Source: Thermoplasmata archaeon (lineage in GTDB: Archaea; Thermoplasmatota; Thermoplasmata; GCA-020350865). From it: a stretch of 40,000 bases of DNA. Position 1 is the first letter of the stretch, and every line of letters begins with the position of its first letter. Below, in pieces: positions 25,121-34,519 of this stretch. The DNA is taken from contig CP070751.1 of NCBI GenBank assembly GCA_020348445.1, positions 2,820,209 to 2,860,208 of the forward strand. The letters are read 5' to 3'. The translations under genes were made by a program, and so were the position numbers. Below the pieces are notes generated by a model, which searched no databases, had not been told where the DNA came from, and saw nothing but the letters and a program-made list of their open reading frames with translations.

Positions 25121-28100
25121 ATGATCGCCAAAACTACGAAAAGTGGAGCAAAAAGAGCAATTACGATATTCTTAGTGGCTGTGCTCATGCTCGGTGGTTT
25201 TGTTATAAACCCTTTTGGTTTTCTCAAATTTCAGGATAATGCACAGGGGACGTCAATGACCGTCTTTTTTGAGGACTTCGACAGTGGAACTGGTTCATTG
25301 CCATGGATAGGATCAAGTGGCATATGGACCGATCCCGTGAACTATCCCTCGGGCTTTGGATTTAGCAACTGGGAGGTTGTTATGGATGCATCGGCTCCAA
25401 GTCCCACAAACTGCCTTTACAGCGGACCCGAACAGGAAGGATTTTATGATCCTGCAGGATGGTACTACGGCACTTGTACAAACGCGGAAACCCCCACAAT
25501 AGACCTTCAAAATGCCTCGAGTGCCACCTTGACTTTCATGCATAGATACAATTTTCCTGGGACCTCCTACCTAGGATCAGATGACGGAACCGGATTTGCA
25601 TTTGGTGATGGAGGGATGGTGTTCATTTCTACAGATTTTGGTGGCACCTGGGATTATATCGAGCCCGAGGAGAAATATACAGGTTATGTGGGGGGACAAC
25701 CCACCTGGTATATTCATCCTGTATTCGGTATCTTGGGTGGTATGAATCCGTACGAACCATTTGGGGATCATGATGAACTTTACGATCTTTCTGGAGGGGG
25801 GGGACCCTATCAATTGCTTCTTGCATCAGAAGGCGGCGGAGCATATGTTGATTTTGCTGGTGGATGGATGCCTGCCACCTTCGATCTAAGCGATTATGTG
25901 GGATATGAGGTGATAATCAGTTTCAGATACACACAAAATTGGGAGGATCAGTTTGGGACTGATACCTGGTGGTACATTGATGATGTTAGGGTGGAAAAGG
26001 AGATAATCGACGGTCCTCGGATACAGGTGGTTGGAAGCGATTCGCAGATAGTTAACCAGGGTGAAACGTTTTCCTATATACTTGAAATAACGAACTGGAA
26101 GAATGTTGCTGATTGGATAGATGTAAATTATTTTTCGACCATGGGATGGACAATAGAGCTTCTGAATTACACTACAAATGCGCCCCTTACTGACGACGGC
26201 GGCATCGTGGGTCTTGTGGACATAGGCTGGCTTGGACCTGAGGATTGGATTTGGATAAGGGTCAATGTAACAGTTCCTGCAGGTGAAGATTGGGATGTAG
26301 AGGATATAACATCCGTTATCGCCACCTCTGCGCAAACTCCGAACAAATCCTCAACAGAGGAGTTATTTACCTCAACACCTGCTCCTGATGTTGGTGTGAT
26401 TAGAGTAACGATTCCCCCTGACAGACCGCCGGGAATCAGCATAGATATATCAGCTGTAATTCATAATTGGGGCACTGAACCTGCAACCTTCTATGTCCAA
26501 TGTACAGTGGAAGGCTCGCTTTTAATTCAGCCCCCCGTGTACAACCAGACAGGATATGAGAGCCTGTATAATGTTGTTGTGGACCTTGCTCCAGATGGAG
26601 AAGTGACCCTATTTTGGAACTTTACACCCGAAATTGAAAGCCCGTATACTATAACAATAACCACATTACTTGACATCGATCAGAATCCTGCAAATAACCG
26701 GTCCTCTGGCATATGTTACGTTCAATCCAAGTTCTGGACCTGGAACGACATCCCGGACGGCGACGATGACAGCGAATTCGATCTCTGGGATAGCGGTGCC
26801 GGCACGGTCTGGGAATGGGGAAATCCCACTATTCCAGGCCCGTCATCTGCTTACGAAGGTGTAAATTGTTGGGGAACAGATTTAAATGCAGCCTATATGG
26901 ACAACACGGGCTGCATGCTCTACACACGCTCCTTCGATTTTTCATCTGCTACATCTGTCACCATTTCATTTTGGCATTGGTACGATATTCATGGAACCGG
27001 TGGCCCACCCAATAGGGACTGGGGGTATTTCTCTTATGATCTCGACTCCGATATAGGTGACTATATCATCCCTGAAATCGATGCATATCAATCAACCTCA
27101 GGTGGTTGGGTGCAGGACACCTACGATGTCAGCTCAATCGCAGTGGGTCAATCTTTCTTCAGATTTGTTTGGTATCTCGAAGAGATAGGGAACTTTGACC
27201 CTGATCATGCAGGATGGTATGTCGATAACATTACCGTGTACGCCTCTATTCCTGCTGCTGAATTGAAAATCACCGAAATCCAGGATAATGATAGCGCAGG
27301 AAATGAGTTTATTGAGGTTTACAATGAAGGTAACTCAGATGCGCAATTGGCAGATTATGGGGTAAGCTTCGACGGTGGTGCAACTTGGATTGCGGGTAAT
27401 TGGTATGATGATTTAGGCCCTATCACAGTTTTAGCACCAGATGATTATGGATGGTTTGCACCCACTAATCCTGATTCATTAAATGATGAGGGTGGGGAGA
27501 TATTGATCGCCAATACCAGCGCTCTACCTCAGGGTTTGATTCATGATGAGATTAGATATGGCCAAAAGGGACTGGTGCCTGATCCAATAACTGGTAAATC
27601 TGTGGTAAGATGGTGGAACGGTGCCACTTACACCGACGATTGGGCAAGGGAACCGACATCCTCAATAGGATTTGCACATTGGGGTAACAAAACAGTTTAC
27701 AATCCCCTTGTTGTGATCAACGAGGTACACTTTAATCCAAGCACCCAAGAACGATTTATAGAGATTGTGTATGCCGGAAAGGCAGGGGATCCTGATGTAG
27801 ATATCACTGGTTGGGTTGTGGCTGTTGACGGCATACCATATACAATACCAGCAGGACCTTGGGAAACGAATCTTAATTTAACAAATAGATTGTATGTGAT
27901 CAACGAAACCATGGCGAACTCGGTTGGTTCGGAGATTTTTACATTTATGGATATGGCAGGTGACAATGTCTACCTTTACAACAGCACTGGCTCCCTTGTT
28001 GATATGGTAGGATGGAGCAATCCTCATACCCCAGGAACCTCAATTGTCAGGGTACCGGATGGCTTTGGCGTTACAATCGGTTTTGAGACCTTTGCTTTGG

Positions 28101-30757
28101 ATGGTTATGATGATCCCACCTCTATCGAGGCAGGATGGCAGTTTGTAAATAATCCCACAATGGGAATAATTGTCCTAGAAAAAGACCAGACCAAGGTGGG
28201 GGATCTGGGTGATACTATAATCTATATTCTCAGCCTGGCTAACGATGCCTATGGTGATATCATTGATATTCTCAATCAAACCTCTGGTGAGGGATGGTTG
28301 ATTGAATTGTACGGTCCTGATGGAATCACTATACTGGAAGATACGAACGGAAACGGTGTACCTGACACTGGCGTCTTGGGTCCTCTTTCACCCAACCAAA
28401 TCATTAACATAACAATAAAAATTATCATACCCCCACAGAGAGCGGGGAATCATATGGACACCATAATCACAGCGGTTCCAGAATACAATCAGAATGGCTC
28501 AGATATCGCTACATTGAGAACAGAAACCTACCCCCATATCGAAGTAGATAAATATGCTAGCCCCACCGAGATTTGGGTGAACGGAAGTGCACCGTCATAT
28601 ATCCCCCAGGAAACCACAATTACCCTGAAAGCCTGGGGTGCTGGGCTTGAGCAATTCCTGCAGTTTCCCCAGGATGTGGTTTTTGTAATTGACAAATCAT
28701 TGAGTATGGACACCAATGATCCGGATCCGGATGGCGGTGGACCCCGTCGGCCTGCACGGGTCGAGGCTGCCTGGGATTATGTAGACAATATGTCCCTACC
28801 AGATAGGGCTGCTGTGGTTAAATTCAGTGATAACTCAATTTTGGTGGATGGCCCTGATGATGTCCCTCCGTTTGGTGATAACGAGCAGACAGTATGGGAT
28901 CTCAGCTCTCAATATTCTGATATCAAGGACAACATAGATGAGTGCGGAGATGCATCAGGTGGAACCTCCATGGGATTTGGATTGGAAATCGCAGTGGATC
29001 AGCTCATAGCCAACGGAAATAGCAGCCACATACAGGTAATAATCGCTCTAACAGACGGTGAGACCTGGGATGCTACAAGGGCCTATGAGCAGGCAAAAAG
29101 GGCCCTTGATTATGGAATTAGAATCTATACAATCGGATTAGGTGATGGATTATTTGGTACAGGACTTCCAATTTGGTTTTTGGAGCATTTCATAGCCAAC
29201 ACCACAGGTGGAAAATATTATCCCGCTGCAACCCCCGAGGCATTGTTTGGAATATATGCACAGATAGGTCAGGAGATCAACGAGATAGCTGGTAAGCAAA
29301 TAGGCTTCGGCACCGAGAAGTACCTTATCCGGGATGTACTTCCACCCTGGATTCATCATGTTCCAGGAACATTCACGATTCCCCCTGATAACATCACTTT
29401 GAATACAACAGGCTACACCTGGTTGCAATGGGAAAAACAGTACATAACCATAAACGAGACATGGACCTGTTCGTTTAGAATAAGATCTGATATGGCAGGT
29501 ACTGTTGAAACCAACGATTTTATGAATTCCAGGGTAAAATACACCAACTGGAATAATCTCACTATAGAGGAGAGGTTCCCATATGAAATAACCGTCAATG
29601 TCAGGTCAACTATACCTGATCCTCCGCAGTTGAACATCGATTTTAACGGAACCAATATCATTCTGAGATGGATTCCCCCAGGCTCATTCAACAAGGATCA
29701 TTACTATATCTACAGGTCACCCACAAGGGATGATTTCGGGGATTTTGATTCACCTTGGATAAACACATCTTTTACTGCCGATCCTTTTGATCCACCTATA
29801 CCTGTTGGTGATCGCACTTCATGGAACGATACCACGGCTTCGACTTCAACTGAATATTATTACATAGTTAGAACAGTGGACCCCACAGGAAAAATAAGCT
29901 CTACATCGAACACGGTGGGAAAAATCAATTTCACGTTCCCAGAGGGAACAAGCACCTTTTCATTGCCATTGGAGCCAAGTTACGAGAGGAACGTAAGCTG
30001 GTATTTGGATCAGATAGGCTCAACCCCAACAGATTATATCAAATGGTGTGATCCTGCTACCCAGACTTGGGTGACTCATTACCTCAGTGACTCCGAAGGA
30101 ACTAATGATACTGTGATGAGGGTAGGCCAAGGTTATGAAATCCATCTTGCAGTTGAAACCAATTATTCTTTCGTGGGAAAACCCGCGTGCTCTATAAGAT
30201 TCCTTGAGAATCAGATGCCTAGGCCACAAAATTTCTTAGTAACTGTAAATGCCCAGAATGTATCTCTCTCTTGGAATCAAGTGCCAGGAGCCGATCATTA
30301 CATAATTTACAGGGCGACAACAAGAGAAGGACTAAATGATAAGGCACTTTCTTATGCAGTCGAAACAACTTCCTTATCGTGGAATGATTCTGATCCAAAA
30401 ACAAATATCGGAGGCAACGAGTTCTACTATGCAGTGGGTGCTGTTGATTCACCTTTGGCGCATACATGCTACAATACCACCTATTCAATTGGTGTTTGGA
30501 TAGGGGATTATCCTGCAGGTTACAGCGCATTTGGCCTGCCCGTAAATACCTTTGATTCTGATACAAAGACCATTGACTCCTATTGCGATGATATCCCAAA
30601 TACTGTTGGGATCAACTACTACCTTTTAGATGAAGACAGATGGGCATGGCACAGGTTCAATATGCCCAGCGGTGCCTACGATGAGGTCATGGGATATGCC
30701 AAGGGATACCAGTTGAGCACCTCTTCTTCTACCACCTATTATTATGTTGGAAAGTAA
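25121..30757 (+). CDS. Giant secreted protein: jelly-roll, lamin-tail, VWA and fibronectin-like domains
   Basis: This 1878-residue exported protein starts with a signal peptide (basic residues, then I-F-L-V-A-V-L-M-L-G-G). Two jelly-roll domains, with aromatic-rich concluding strands such as W-Y-I-D-D-V, occupy about 45-290 and 545-705. Two lamin-tail-like domains lie near 712 and 861, and NEW3-like domains near 293 and 1013. A VWA domain (about 1184-1370) has a complete MIDAS, D1191-x-S-x-S, G-G-T-S and L-T-D-G. Fibronectin-like domains near 1499 and 1698 are each followed by an ~80-residue module ending in G-Y-x-(I/L). No C-terminal anchor is visible. It is probably extracellular, in adhesion or matrix binding. 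GGATGA precedes the ATG. Confidence 0.85.
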   Translation: MIAKTTKSGAKRAITIFLVAVLMLGGFVINPFGFLKFQDNAQGTSMTVFFEDFDSGTGSLPWIGSSGIWTDPVNYPSGFGFSNWEVVMDASAPSPTNCLYSGPEQEGFYDPAGWYYGTCTNAETPTIDLQNASSATLTFMHRYNFPGTSYLGSDDGTGFAFGDGGMVFISTDFGGTWDYIEPEEKYTGYVGGQPTWYIHPVFGILGGMNPYEPFGDHDELYDLSGGGGPYQLLLASEGGGAYVDFAGGWMPATFDLSDYVGYEVIISFRYTQNWEDQFGTDTWWYIDDVRVEKEIIDGPRIQVVGSDSQIVNQGETFSYILEITNWKNVADWIDVNYFSTMGWTIELLNYTTNAPLTDDGGIVGLVDIGWLGPEDWIWIRVNVTVPAGEDWDVEDITSVIATSAQTPNKSSTEELFTSTPAPDVGVIRVTIPPDRPPGISIDISAVIHNWGTEPATFYVQCTVEGSLLIQPPVYNQTGYESLYNVVVDLAPDGEVTLFWNFTPEIESPYTITITTLLDIDQNPANNRSSGICYVQSKFWTWNDIPDGDDDSEFDLWDSGAGTVWEWGNPTIPGPSSAYEGVNCWGTDLNAAYMDNTGCMLYTRSFDFSSATSVTISFWHWYDIHGTGGPPNRDWGYFSYDLDSDIGDYIIPEIDAYQSTSGGWVQDTYDVSSIAVGQSFFRFVWYLEEIGNFDPDHAGWYVDNITVYASIPAAELKITEIQDNDSAGNEFIEVYNEGNSDAQLADYGVSFDGGATWIAGNWYDDLGPITVLAPDDYGWFAPTNPDSLNDEGGEILIANTSALPQGLIHDEIRYGQKGLVPDPITGKSVVRWWNGATYTDDWAREPTSSIGFAHWGNKTVYNPLVVINEVHFNPSTQERFIEIVYAGKAGDPDVDITGWVVAVDGIPYTIPAGPWETNLNLTNRLYVINETMANSVGSEIFTFMDMAGDNVYLYNSTGSLVDMVGWSNPHTPGTSIVRVPDGFGVTIGFETFALDGYDDPTSIEAGWQFVNNPTMGIIVLEKDQTKVGDLGDTIIYILSLANDAYGDIIDILNQTSGEGWLIELYGPDGITILEDTNGNGVPDTGVLGPLSPNQIINITIKIIIPPQRAGNHMDTIITAVPEYNQNGSDIATLRTETYPHIEVDKYASPTEIWVNGSAPSYIPQETTITLKAWGAGLEQFLQFPQDVVFVIDKSLSMDTNDPDPDGGGPRRPARVEAAWDYVDNMSLPDRAAVVKFSDNSILVDGPDDVPPFGDNEQTVWDLSSQYSDIKDNIDECGDASGGTSMGFGLEIAVDQLIANGNSSHIQVIIALTDGETWDATRAYEQAKRALDYGIRIYTIGLGDGLFGTGLPIWFLEHFIANTTGGKYYPAATPEALFGIYAQIGQEINEIAGKQIGFGTEKYLIRDVLPPWIHHVPGTFTIPPDNITLNTTGYTWLQWEKQYITINETWTCSFRIRSDMAGTVETNDFMNSRVKYTNWNNLTIEERFPYEITVNVRSTIPDPPQLNIDFNGTNIILRWIPPGSFNKDHYYIYRSPTRDDFGDFDSPWINTSFTADPFDPPIPVGDRTSWNDTTASTSTEYYYIVRTVDPTGKISSTSNTVGKINFTFPEGTSTFSLPLEPSYERNVSWYLDQIGSTPTDYIKWCDPATQTWVTHYLSDSEGTNDTVMRVGQGYEIHLAVETNYSFVGKPACSIRFLENQMPRPQNFLVTVNAQNVSLSWNQVPGADHYIIYRATTREGLNDKALSYAVETTSLSWNDSDPKTNIGGNEFYYAVGAVDSPLAHTCYNTTYSIGVWIGDYPAGYSAFGLPVNTFDSDTKTIDSYCDDIPNTVGINYYLLDEDRWAWHRFNMPSGAYDEVMGYAKGYQLSTSSSTTYYYVGK

Positions 30758-30800
30758 ATGAAAGTTTTCCTGATGAACAAAACGTGAATAATACAAACAT

Positions 30801-30810
30801 TTTTATTTAT
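30801..30810 (+). promoter_or_regulatory. TATA element of thrS
   Basis: TTTTATTTAT lies about 41 bases before the thrS ATG. It predicts a transcript start near 30832, just upstream of the GCGGTGA ribosome site at 30834-30840. Confidence 0.4.
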
Positions 30811-30846
30811 CCTACCGCTTTTTGGTGCAAAATGCGGTGAGCCAAA

Positions 30847-32709
30847 ATGAGGTTGCTGTTCATCCACTCTGACTTCATGGAATTCGAATCTAAAAAGAAG
30901 ACGAAGTTCGCAGAGGAACTGAAAGATGATACAAAAAAACATAGGGTAGAGGAAGCACTTGTGATTTTCACGTCCGTGGAAAAGCAGGATGAGGGTTCCA
31001 AGGAAGAGGTTGTAAGGCAGTATATCGAGAATCTTAAGGATATCTCAGATCAGGTTCAGACAAATAGGATTCTCATTTATCCGTATGTTCATCTCACAAG
31101 CTCTCCTTCCAGGCCTGAATTTGCCAGGGATTTGGTTATAGAATTGGAAAATAGGGTAAAGGAGGAGGGCTTCGAGGTAACGAGAGCTCCCTTTGGATGG
31201 TACAAGAGCTTTATTATTTCTGCAAAGGGCCATCCCCTCTCTGAACTGTCCAGGGAGATTAGGATCGAAGAGGAAATTGAAGGTGAAGAGGAAGAGAAAT
31301 TTCCTGAGGCCCTGACCAAGGAAAAGGAACTGCACTCAACTTGGTACGTCTTGACTCCCGAAGGTGATTTGACAAATGCAAAGGAATTCGATTTTTCTGA
31401 TAACCAGGAGCTTGCGACCTTCTACAAATACGAAATAGGCAAGGACAGGGCCTCAAAAGGGGATCCTCCACACGTTAAGCTTATGCAGGAGCTGGAGCTC
31501 GTAGATTATGAGCCAGGCTCCGATTCAGGTAATTTCAGATGGTATCCCAAAGGATATCTCATAAAGAAACTGCTTGAGAGGCATTCTGCTGAGATGCTGA
31601 GAGAATACGGGGCCATGCAGGTTGAAACTCCTGTTATGTACGACTTTGCCCATCCGCAGCTCAGCAAGTATCTGAACAGGTTCCCAGCAAGGCAGTACCT
31701 GGTAAAATCGGACGAGAAAAATTACTTTTTAAGATTCGCGGCATGCTTTGGCCAGTACCTCATGGGTCAGGACATGACCATATCATATAAACACTTACCC
31801 TTGAAGCTTTACGAGCTCACGCATTACAGTTTCAGAAGGGAGCAGAGCGGGGAGCTTTCAGGACTTAGGAGGCTTCGGGCCTTCACTATGCCGGATATGC
31901 ACACCCTCTGCAAGGACCTTCCACAGGCTAAATTGGAGTTCATGCGGCAGTATGAGCTGAGCATGAGATGGATGAAGGATATCAGCGTGGACTACGAGGT
32001 GGCATTGCGCTTTGTCAAGGATTTCTATTTCGAAAACGAAGATTTTGCATTGGAACTTGCAAAGAAGATAGGAAAACCCATACTCGTGGAATTGTGGGAG
32101 GAGAGGTTCTTTTATTTTATCATGAAGTTCGAGTTCTCAGTAAACGATTTCCTTGGTAATTCAGCAACCTTATCAACTGTCCAAATCGATGTTGAGAACG
32201 CTGAGCTCTTTGGTATAAGCTATGTGGATTCCGATGGAACTAAAAAGCATCCCCTACTCCTACATACGAGCATCCCAGGTGCAATTGACAGGGACCTTTA
32301 TGCGATTTTGGAGAGAGAGGCAATAAAAATGAAAAAGGGAGAAAAGGCGGAACTGCCCTTCTGGCTCTCTCCAACACAGGTGAGACTTATACCTGTCACT
32401 GAGGAGTTCATCGAGGATTGCGATTATCTAGCAAATGAGCTTCCTGCCAGGGTGGATATCGACGACAGAGACGAGAAAGTTGGAAGGAAGATCAGAGATG
32501 CTGAGAAGGAATGGATCAACATAATCGTGGTCTTTGGTCAGAAAGAGAAGGAGAGCGGAAAACTGCCTGTGAGGTTAAGAAGCGGGGAGATTACAGATTT
32601 TACTGTTGACGAGCTTAAAAAAGAGATAAAACAGAAGCTATCCGGTTATCCTTTCGAGGGGCTTACCCTTCCTAGGTTATTGAGTAAAAGGCCGATTTTT
32701 AGGGGTTAA
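30847..32709 (+). CDS. thrS: Threonyl-tRNA synthetase, archaeal type
   Basis: This 620-residue class II synthetase charges tRNA-Thr. Residues 1-145 are the archaeal editing domain (M-R-L-L-F-I-H-S-D-F), the D-aminoacyl-tRNA-deacylase-like module that removes mischarged serine. The catalytic core follows from about 190, with A-C-F-G-Q-Y-L-M-G-Q-D-M (zinc cysteine), motif 2 F-R-R-E-Q-S-G-E-L, and motif 3 around S-I-P-G-A-I-D-R. The final ~110 residues are the anticodon-binding domain (V-R-L-I-P-V). Length fits the archaeal family. GGTGA precedes the ATG. The gene converges on rpoL with an 18-base gap. Confidence 0.93.
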   Translation: MRLLFIHSDFMEFESKKKTKFAEELKDDTKKHRVEEALVIFTSVEKQDEGSKEEVVRQYIENLKDISDQVQTNRILIYPYVHLTSSPSRPEFARDLVIELENRVKEEGFEVTRAPFGWYKSFIISAKGHPLSELSREIRIEEEIEGEEEEKFPEALTKEKELHSTWYVLTPEGDLTNAKEFDFSDNQELATFYKYEIGKDRASKGDPPHVKLMQELELVDYEPGSDSGNFRWYPKGYLIKKLLERHSAEMLREYGAMQVETPVMYDFAHPQLSKYLNRFPARQYLVKSDEKNYFLRFAACFGQYLMGQDMTISYKHLPLKLYELTHYSFRREQSGELSGLRRLRAFTMPDMHTLCKDLPQAKLEFMRQYELSMRWMKDISVDYEVALRFVKDFYFENEDFALELAKKIGKPILVELWEERFFYFIMKFEFSVNDFLGNSATLSTVQIDVENAELFGISYVDSDGTKKHPLLLHTSIPGAIDRDLYAILEREAIKMKKGEKAELPFWLSPTQVRLIPVTEEFIEDCDYLANELPARVDIDDRDEKVGRKIRDAEKEWINIIVVFGQKEKESGKLPVRLRSGEITDFTVDELKKEIKQKLSGYPFEGLTLPRLLSKRPIFRG

Positions 32710-32726
32710 AAAAAATAAATTGCATT

Positions 32727-33155
32727 CTATTTCTTTGTCTTCTTCTTGGTATCCTTGGCCTTGGTCGTCTTTTTCTTTGCCTCAGTTTTTTTTGCCTTGG
32801 ACGGCTTTGCCTTTGCAGCCCCTTTCTTTTTGGGCTTTTCCGCCTTTTTCTTCTTGGGTGCTGCCTTCTTCGTTTTTACACTCTTCACAGCCTTGTCGAA
32901 CTCCTTTTTCAGCTGCTTGACCTCCACCTCAAGGCTCTCTGCTGCCTTTTTTACGGCTGTCTCTGGGCTCACCCTCTTGGTTTTCACGGTCAACCTGGGT
33001 TTATCGAGCTGCGGGTGGCCGGTCTTGTATGCCGCCAAAAGCACATCCTCATCAGTGAGCAGTACGTCAACCAATGGATGCACGATGGTCTCTTTTACAT
33101 CTGTAAATTCGATGACAACGAGCTTCTTGTCCTTTGATATCAAGTTCAGTTCCAA
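32727..33155 (-). CDS. rpoL: DNA-directed RNA polymerase subunit L (Rpo11) with a lysine-rich tail
   Basis: Residues 1-88 match archaeal Rpo11/Rpb11, which pairs with Rpo3 to assemble RNA polymerase: H-P-L-V-D-V-L-L-x-D-E-D-V-x3-A-Y and the G-H-P-x-L-D-x-P-R-L core are typical, followed by the amphipathic helix ending about residue 86. Archaeal family members usually end there at 90-100 residues. Here a further 54 residues follow, 27 of them lysine, the rest mainly Ala, Pro and Thr. This resembles histone H1 tails. The start is TTG, with GGGGG upstream, and there is no ATG in frame nearby. A TATA element lies at 33204-33215. Confidence 0.9.
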   Translation of the reverse strand: MELNLISKDKKLVVIEFTDVKETIVHPLVDVLLTDEDVLLAAYKTGHPQLDKPRLTVKTKRVSPETAVKKAAESLEVEVKQLKKEFDKAVKSVKTKKAAPKKKKAEKPKKKGAAKAKPSKAKKTEAKKKTTKAKDTKKKTKK

Positions 33156-33203
33156 ATGAAATTCCCCCTTTTTTGGAAATTCGCATCGTTATAGCACGGG
33201 TTG

Positions 33204-33215
33204 TTTTTATATTTT
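33204..33215 (-). promoter_or_regulatory. TATA element of rpoL
   Basis: The minus strand reads AAAATATAAAAA here, about 50 bases before the TTG start, giving a short leader. It separates rpoL from the pncC gene upstream. Confidence 0.5.
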
Positions 33216-33250
33216 CCTGTCTTTTTATTAAAAGATCTGATACTTACCAC

Positions 33251-33733
33251 CTAGGACAATGCCTCCAGGACCATTTTCAGGGCTTCGGATGCGGCCTGCG
33301 CCTTGATTTCTTGTCTTTTACCTTCGAAACGAAACTCTCTAACCATGGTGGGCTTGTTCGAGGCAAGGCCGATATAGACCAATCCGACAGGCTTTGTGGG
33401 GGTTTCACCACCTGGACCCGCAATTCCTGTGGATGCGAGGCAAAAATCGGAATTTGATATATTTTTAACGCCTTCTGCCATTGCCTTTGCCGTTTCCCTG
33501 CTCACTGCCCCAAAGCTCTCCAGAATGAGCTTTGGCACGCCGAGAAGCTGGATTTTTGAGGTATTACTGTAAACCACCACCCCCCTGTCAAAATAGTCGG
33601 AGCTTCCAGGTATGTTGGTTATGCGGTGGGAAATCAAGCCTCCAGTGCATGATTCTGCCACAGATATCCTGTATTTTTTGCTCCTCAGAGCATCCCCTAT
33701 CTGTTTCTCCAGACTCTCCTCTTCTTCGCCCAA
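33251..33733 (-). CDS. pncC: Nicotinamide-nucleotide amidohydrolase (CinA C-terminal family)
   Basis: This 160-residue stand-alone CinA-C domain deamidates NMN to nicotinate mononucleotide in NAD recycling. The catalytic V-A-E-S-C-T-G-G is near residue 23, followed by G-V-V-V-Y-S-N, K, and the conserved T-G-I-A-G-P-G-G with P-V-G-L-V-Y. It begins with TTG, with GGGAGGT seven bases upstream. It lies 12 bases downstream of the NMN adenylyltransferase gene, so both probably share one message. Both act on NMN, which supports the assignment. Confidence 0.9.
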   Translation of the reverse strand: MGEEEESLEKQIGDALRSKKYRISVAESCTGGLISHRITNIPGSSDYFDRGVVVYSNTSKIQLLGVPKLILESFGAVSRETAKAMAEGVKNISNSDFCLASTGIAGPGGETPTKPVGLVYIGLASNKPTMVREFRFEGKRQEIKAQAASEALKMVLEALS

Positions 33734-33745
33734 AATAATACCTCC

Positions 33746-34249
33746 CTATTTAGATGCAAGATCCAATAATCTCTTTTCACCATTTATTTCATCTATTACA
33801 ATGGCCACTTCCCCTGGTACGAGATTTCTCCATTCCTCCCCTTCCATTATCCTTCTCCTTATCTCTGTTCCCGAATATCTTTCGGGCTCAAAAAGATCCA
33901 ATTCCACGACCTGAAAGCCACCTTCCTTAAACAGGCGTATACTCAGGGGATTGTGTGCATATACGCAATCGAATTTCGGGGATTGTGACACCACATGGGC
34001 CACCCATGCGGCATACCTGTGCAAATCCTCAATGGTGACGATGTGGTAGTTCTCGATGCCCTCATTAGAAAGGCTTCTGGAAATCATTGTATACCTTTCC
34101 CCAGCCGTGAATGGATTCTCCAGAGTATGGCTGTACTGGGCACTGCCCATGGCAATTACCAGGTATTCAGCATCCTTTGCAATATCCCTTATCATCTTTA
34201 AATGACCGCAGTGAAAAGGCTGAAACCTCCCAAGAAACAACGCCCTCAT
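33746..34249 (-). CDS. nadM: Nicotinamide-nucleotide adenylyltransferase, archaeal type
   Basis: This 167-residue enzyme adenylates NMN to NAD. It has the nucleotidyl transferase G-R-F-Q-P-F-H-C-G-H near residue 7 and the C-terminal Y-S-G-T-E-I-R-R, matching the I-S-x-T-x-x-R motif. N-P-F-T-A-G-E-R lies at about 42. In-frame starts are GTG (34258), ATG (34252) and ATG (34249); the last is chosen because GAGTGAT sits four bases upstream and the family usually begins M-R-x-x-F-x-G-R-F-Q. The gene overlaps or abuts the small Cys-rich gene upstream and precedes pncC, so all three are probably co-transcribed. Confidence 0.9.
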   Translation of the reverse strand: MRALFLGRFQPFHCGHLKMIRDIAKDAEYLVIAMGSAQYSHTLENPFTAGERYTMISRSLSNEGIENYHIVTIEDLHRYAAWVAHVVSQSPKFDCVYAHNPLSIRLFKEGGFQVVELDLFEPERYSGTEIRRRIMEGEEWRNLVPGEVAIVIDEINGEKRLLDLASK

Positions 34250-34254
34250 CATAA

Positions 34255-34455
34255 TCACTCATAATCGCTTAAATCATCTATCTCCAACATGAAATCTTCA
34301 AGGTGCTCGCAGGAAAGGGTGAGATATTTTCTGCAGTGCTCGCAGCATTTATCATCGAACTGTGCTTTCAGCTTGTCGTTGAATTCGTAGCATTCCCTGT
34401 CGCAGAACTCGTTTTCCTCGCCCATCCACTCGTATCCTTTGTTCCATTCTTCCAT
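34255..34455 (-). CDS. Small cysteine-rich protein
   Basis: This 66-residue acidic protein has six cysteines, including C-x3-C near residue 18, C-C-x2-C near 40 and a later C-x-H, suggesting one zinc site. The arrangement D-K-C-C-E-H-C looks like a treble-clef or Fe/Zn knuckle, but no named family is recognised. AAGGTG lies six bases before the ATG. It lies 64 bases after lonB and its stop overlaps the nadM start region, so it is probably part of that transcript. Confidence 0.7.
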   Translation of the reverse strand: MEEWNKGYEWMGEENEFCDRECYEFNDKLKAQFDDKCCEHCRKYLTLSCEHLEDFMLEIDDLSDYE

Positions 34456-34519
34456 TATCGGACACCTTCTTATTGACCCTCACAGCATATTAGCAAAAAA
34501 AGTTTTCGACCTGATTATT

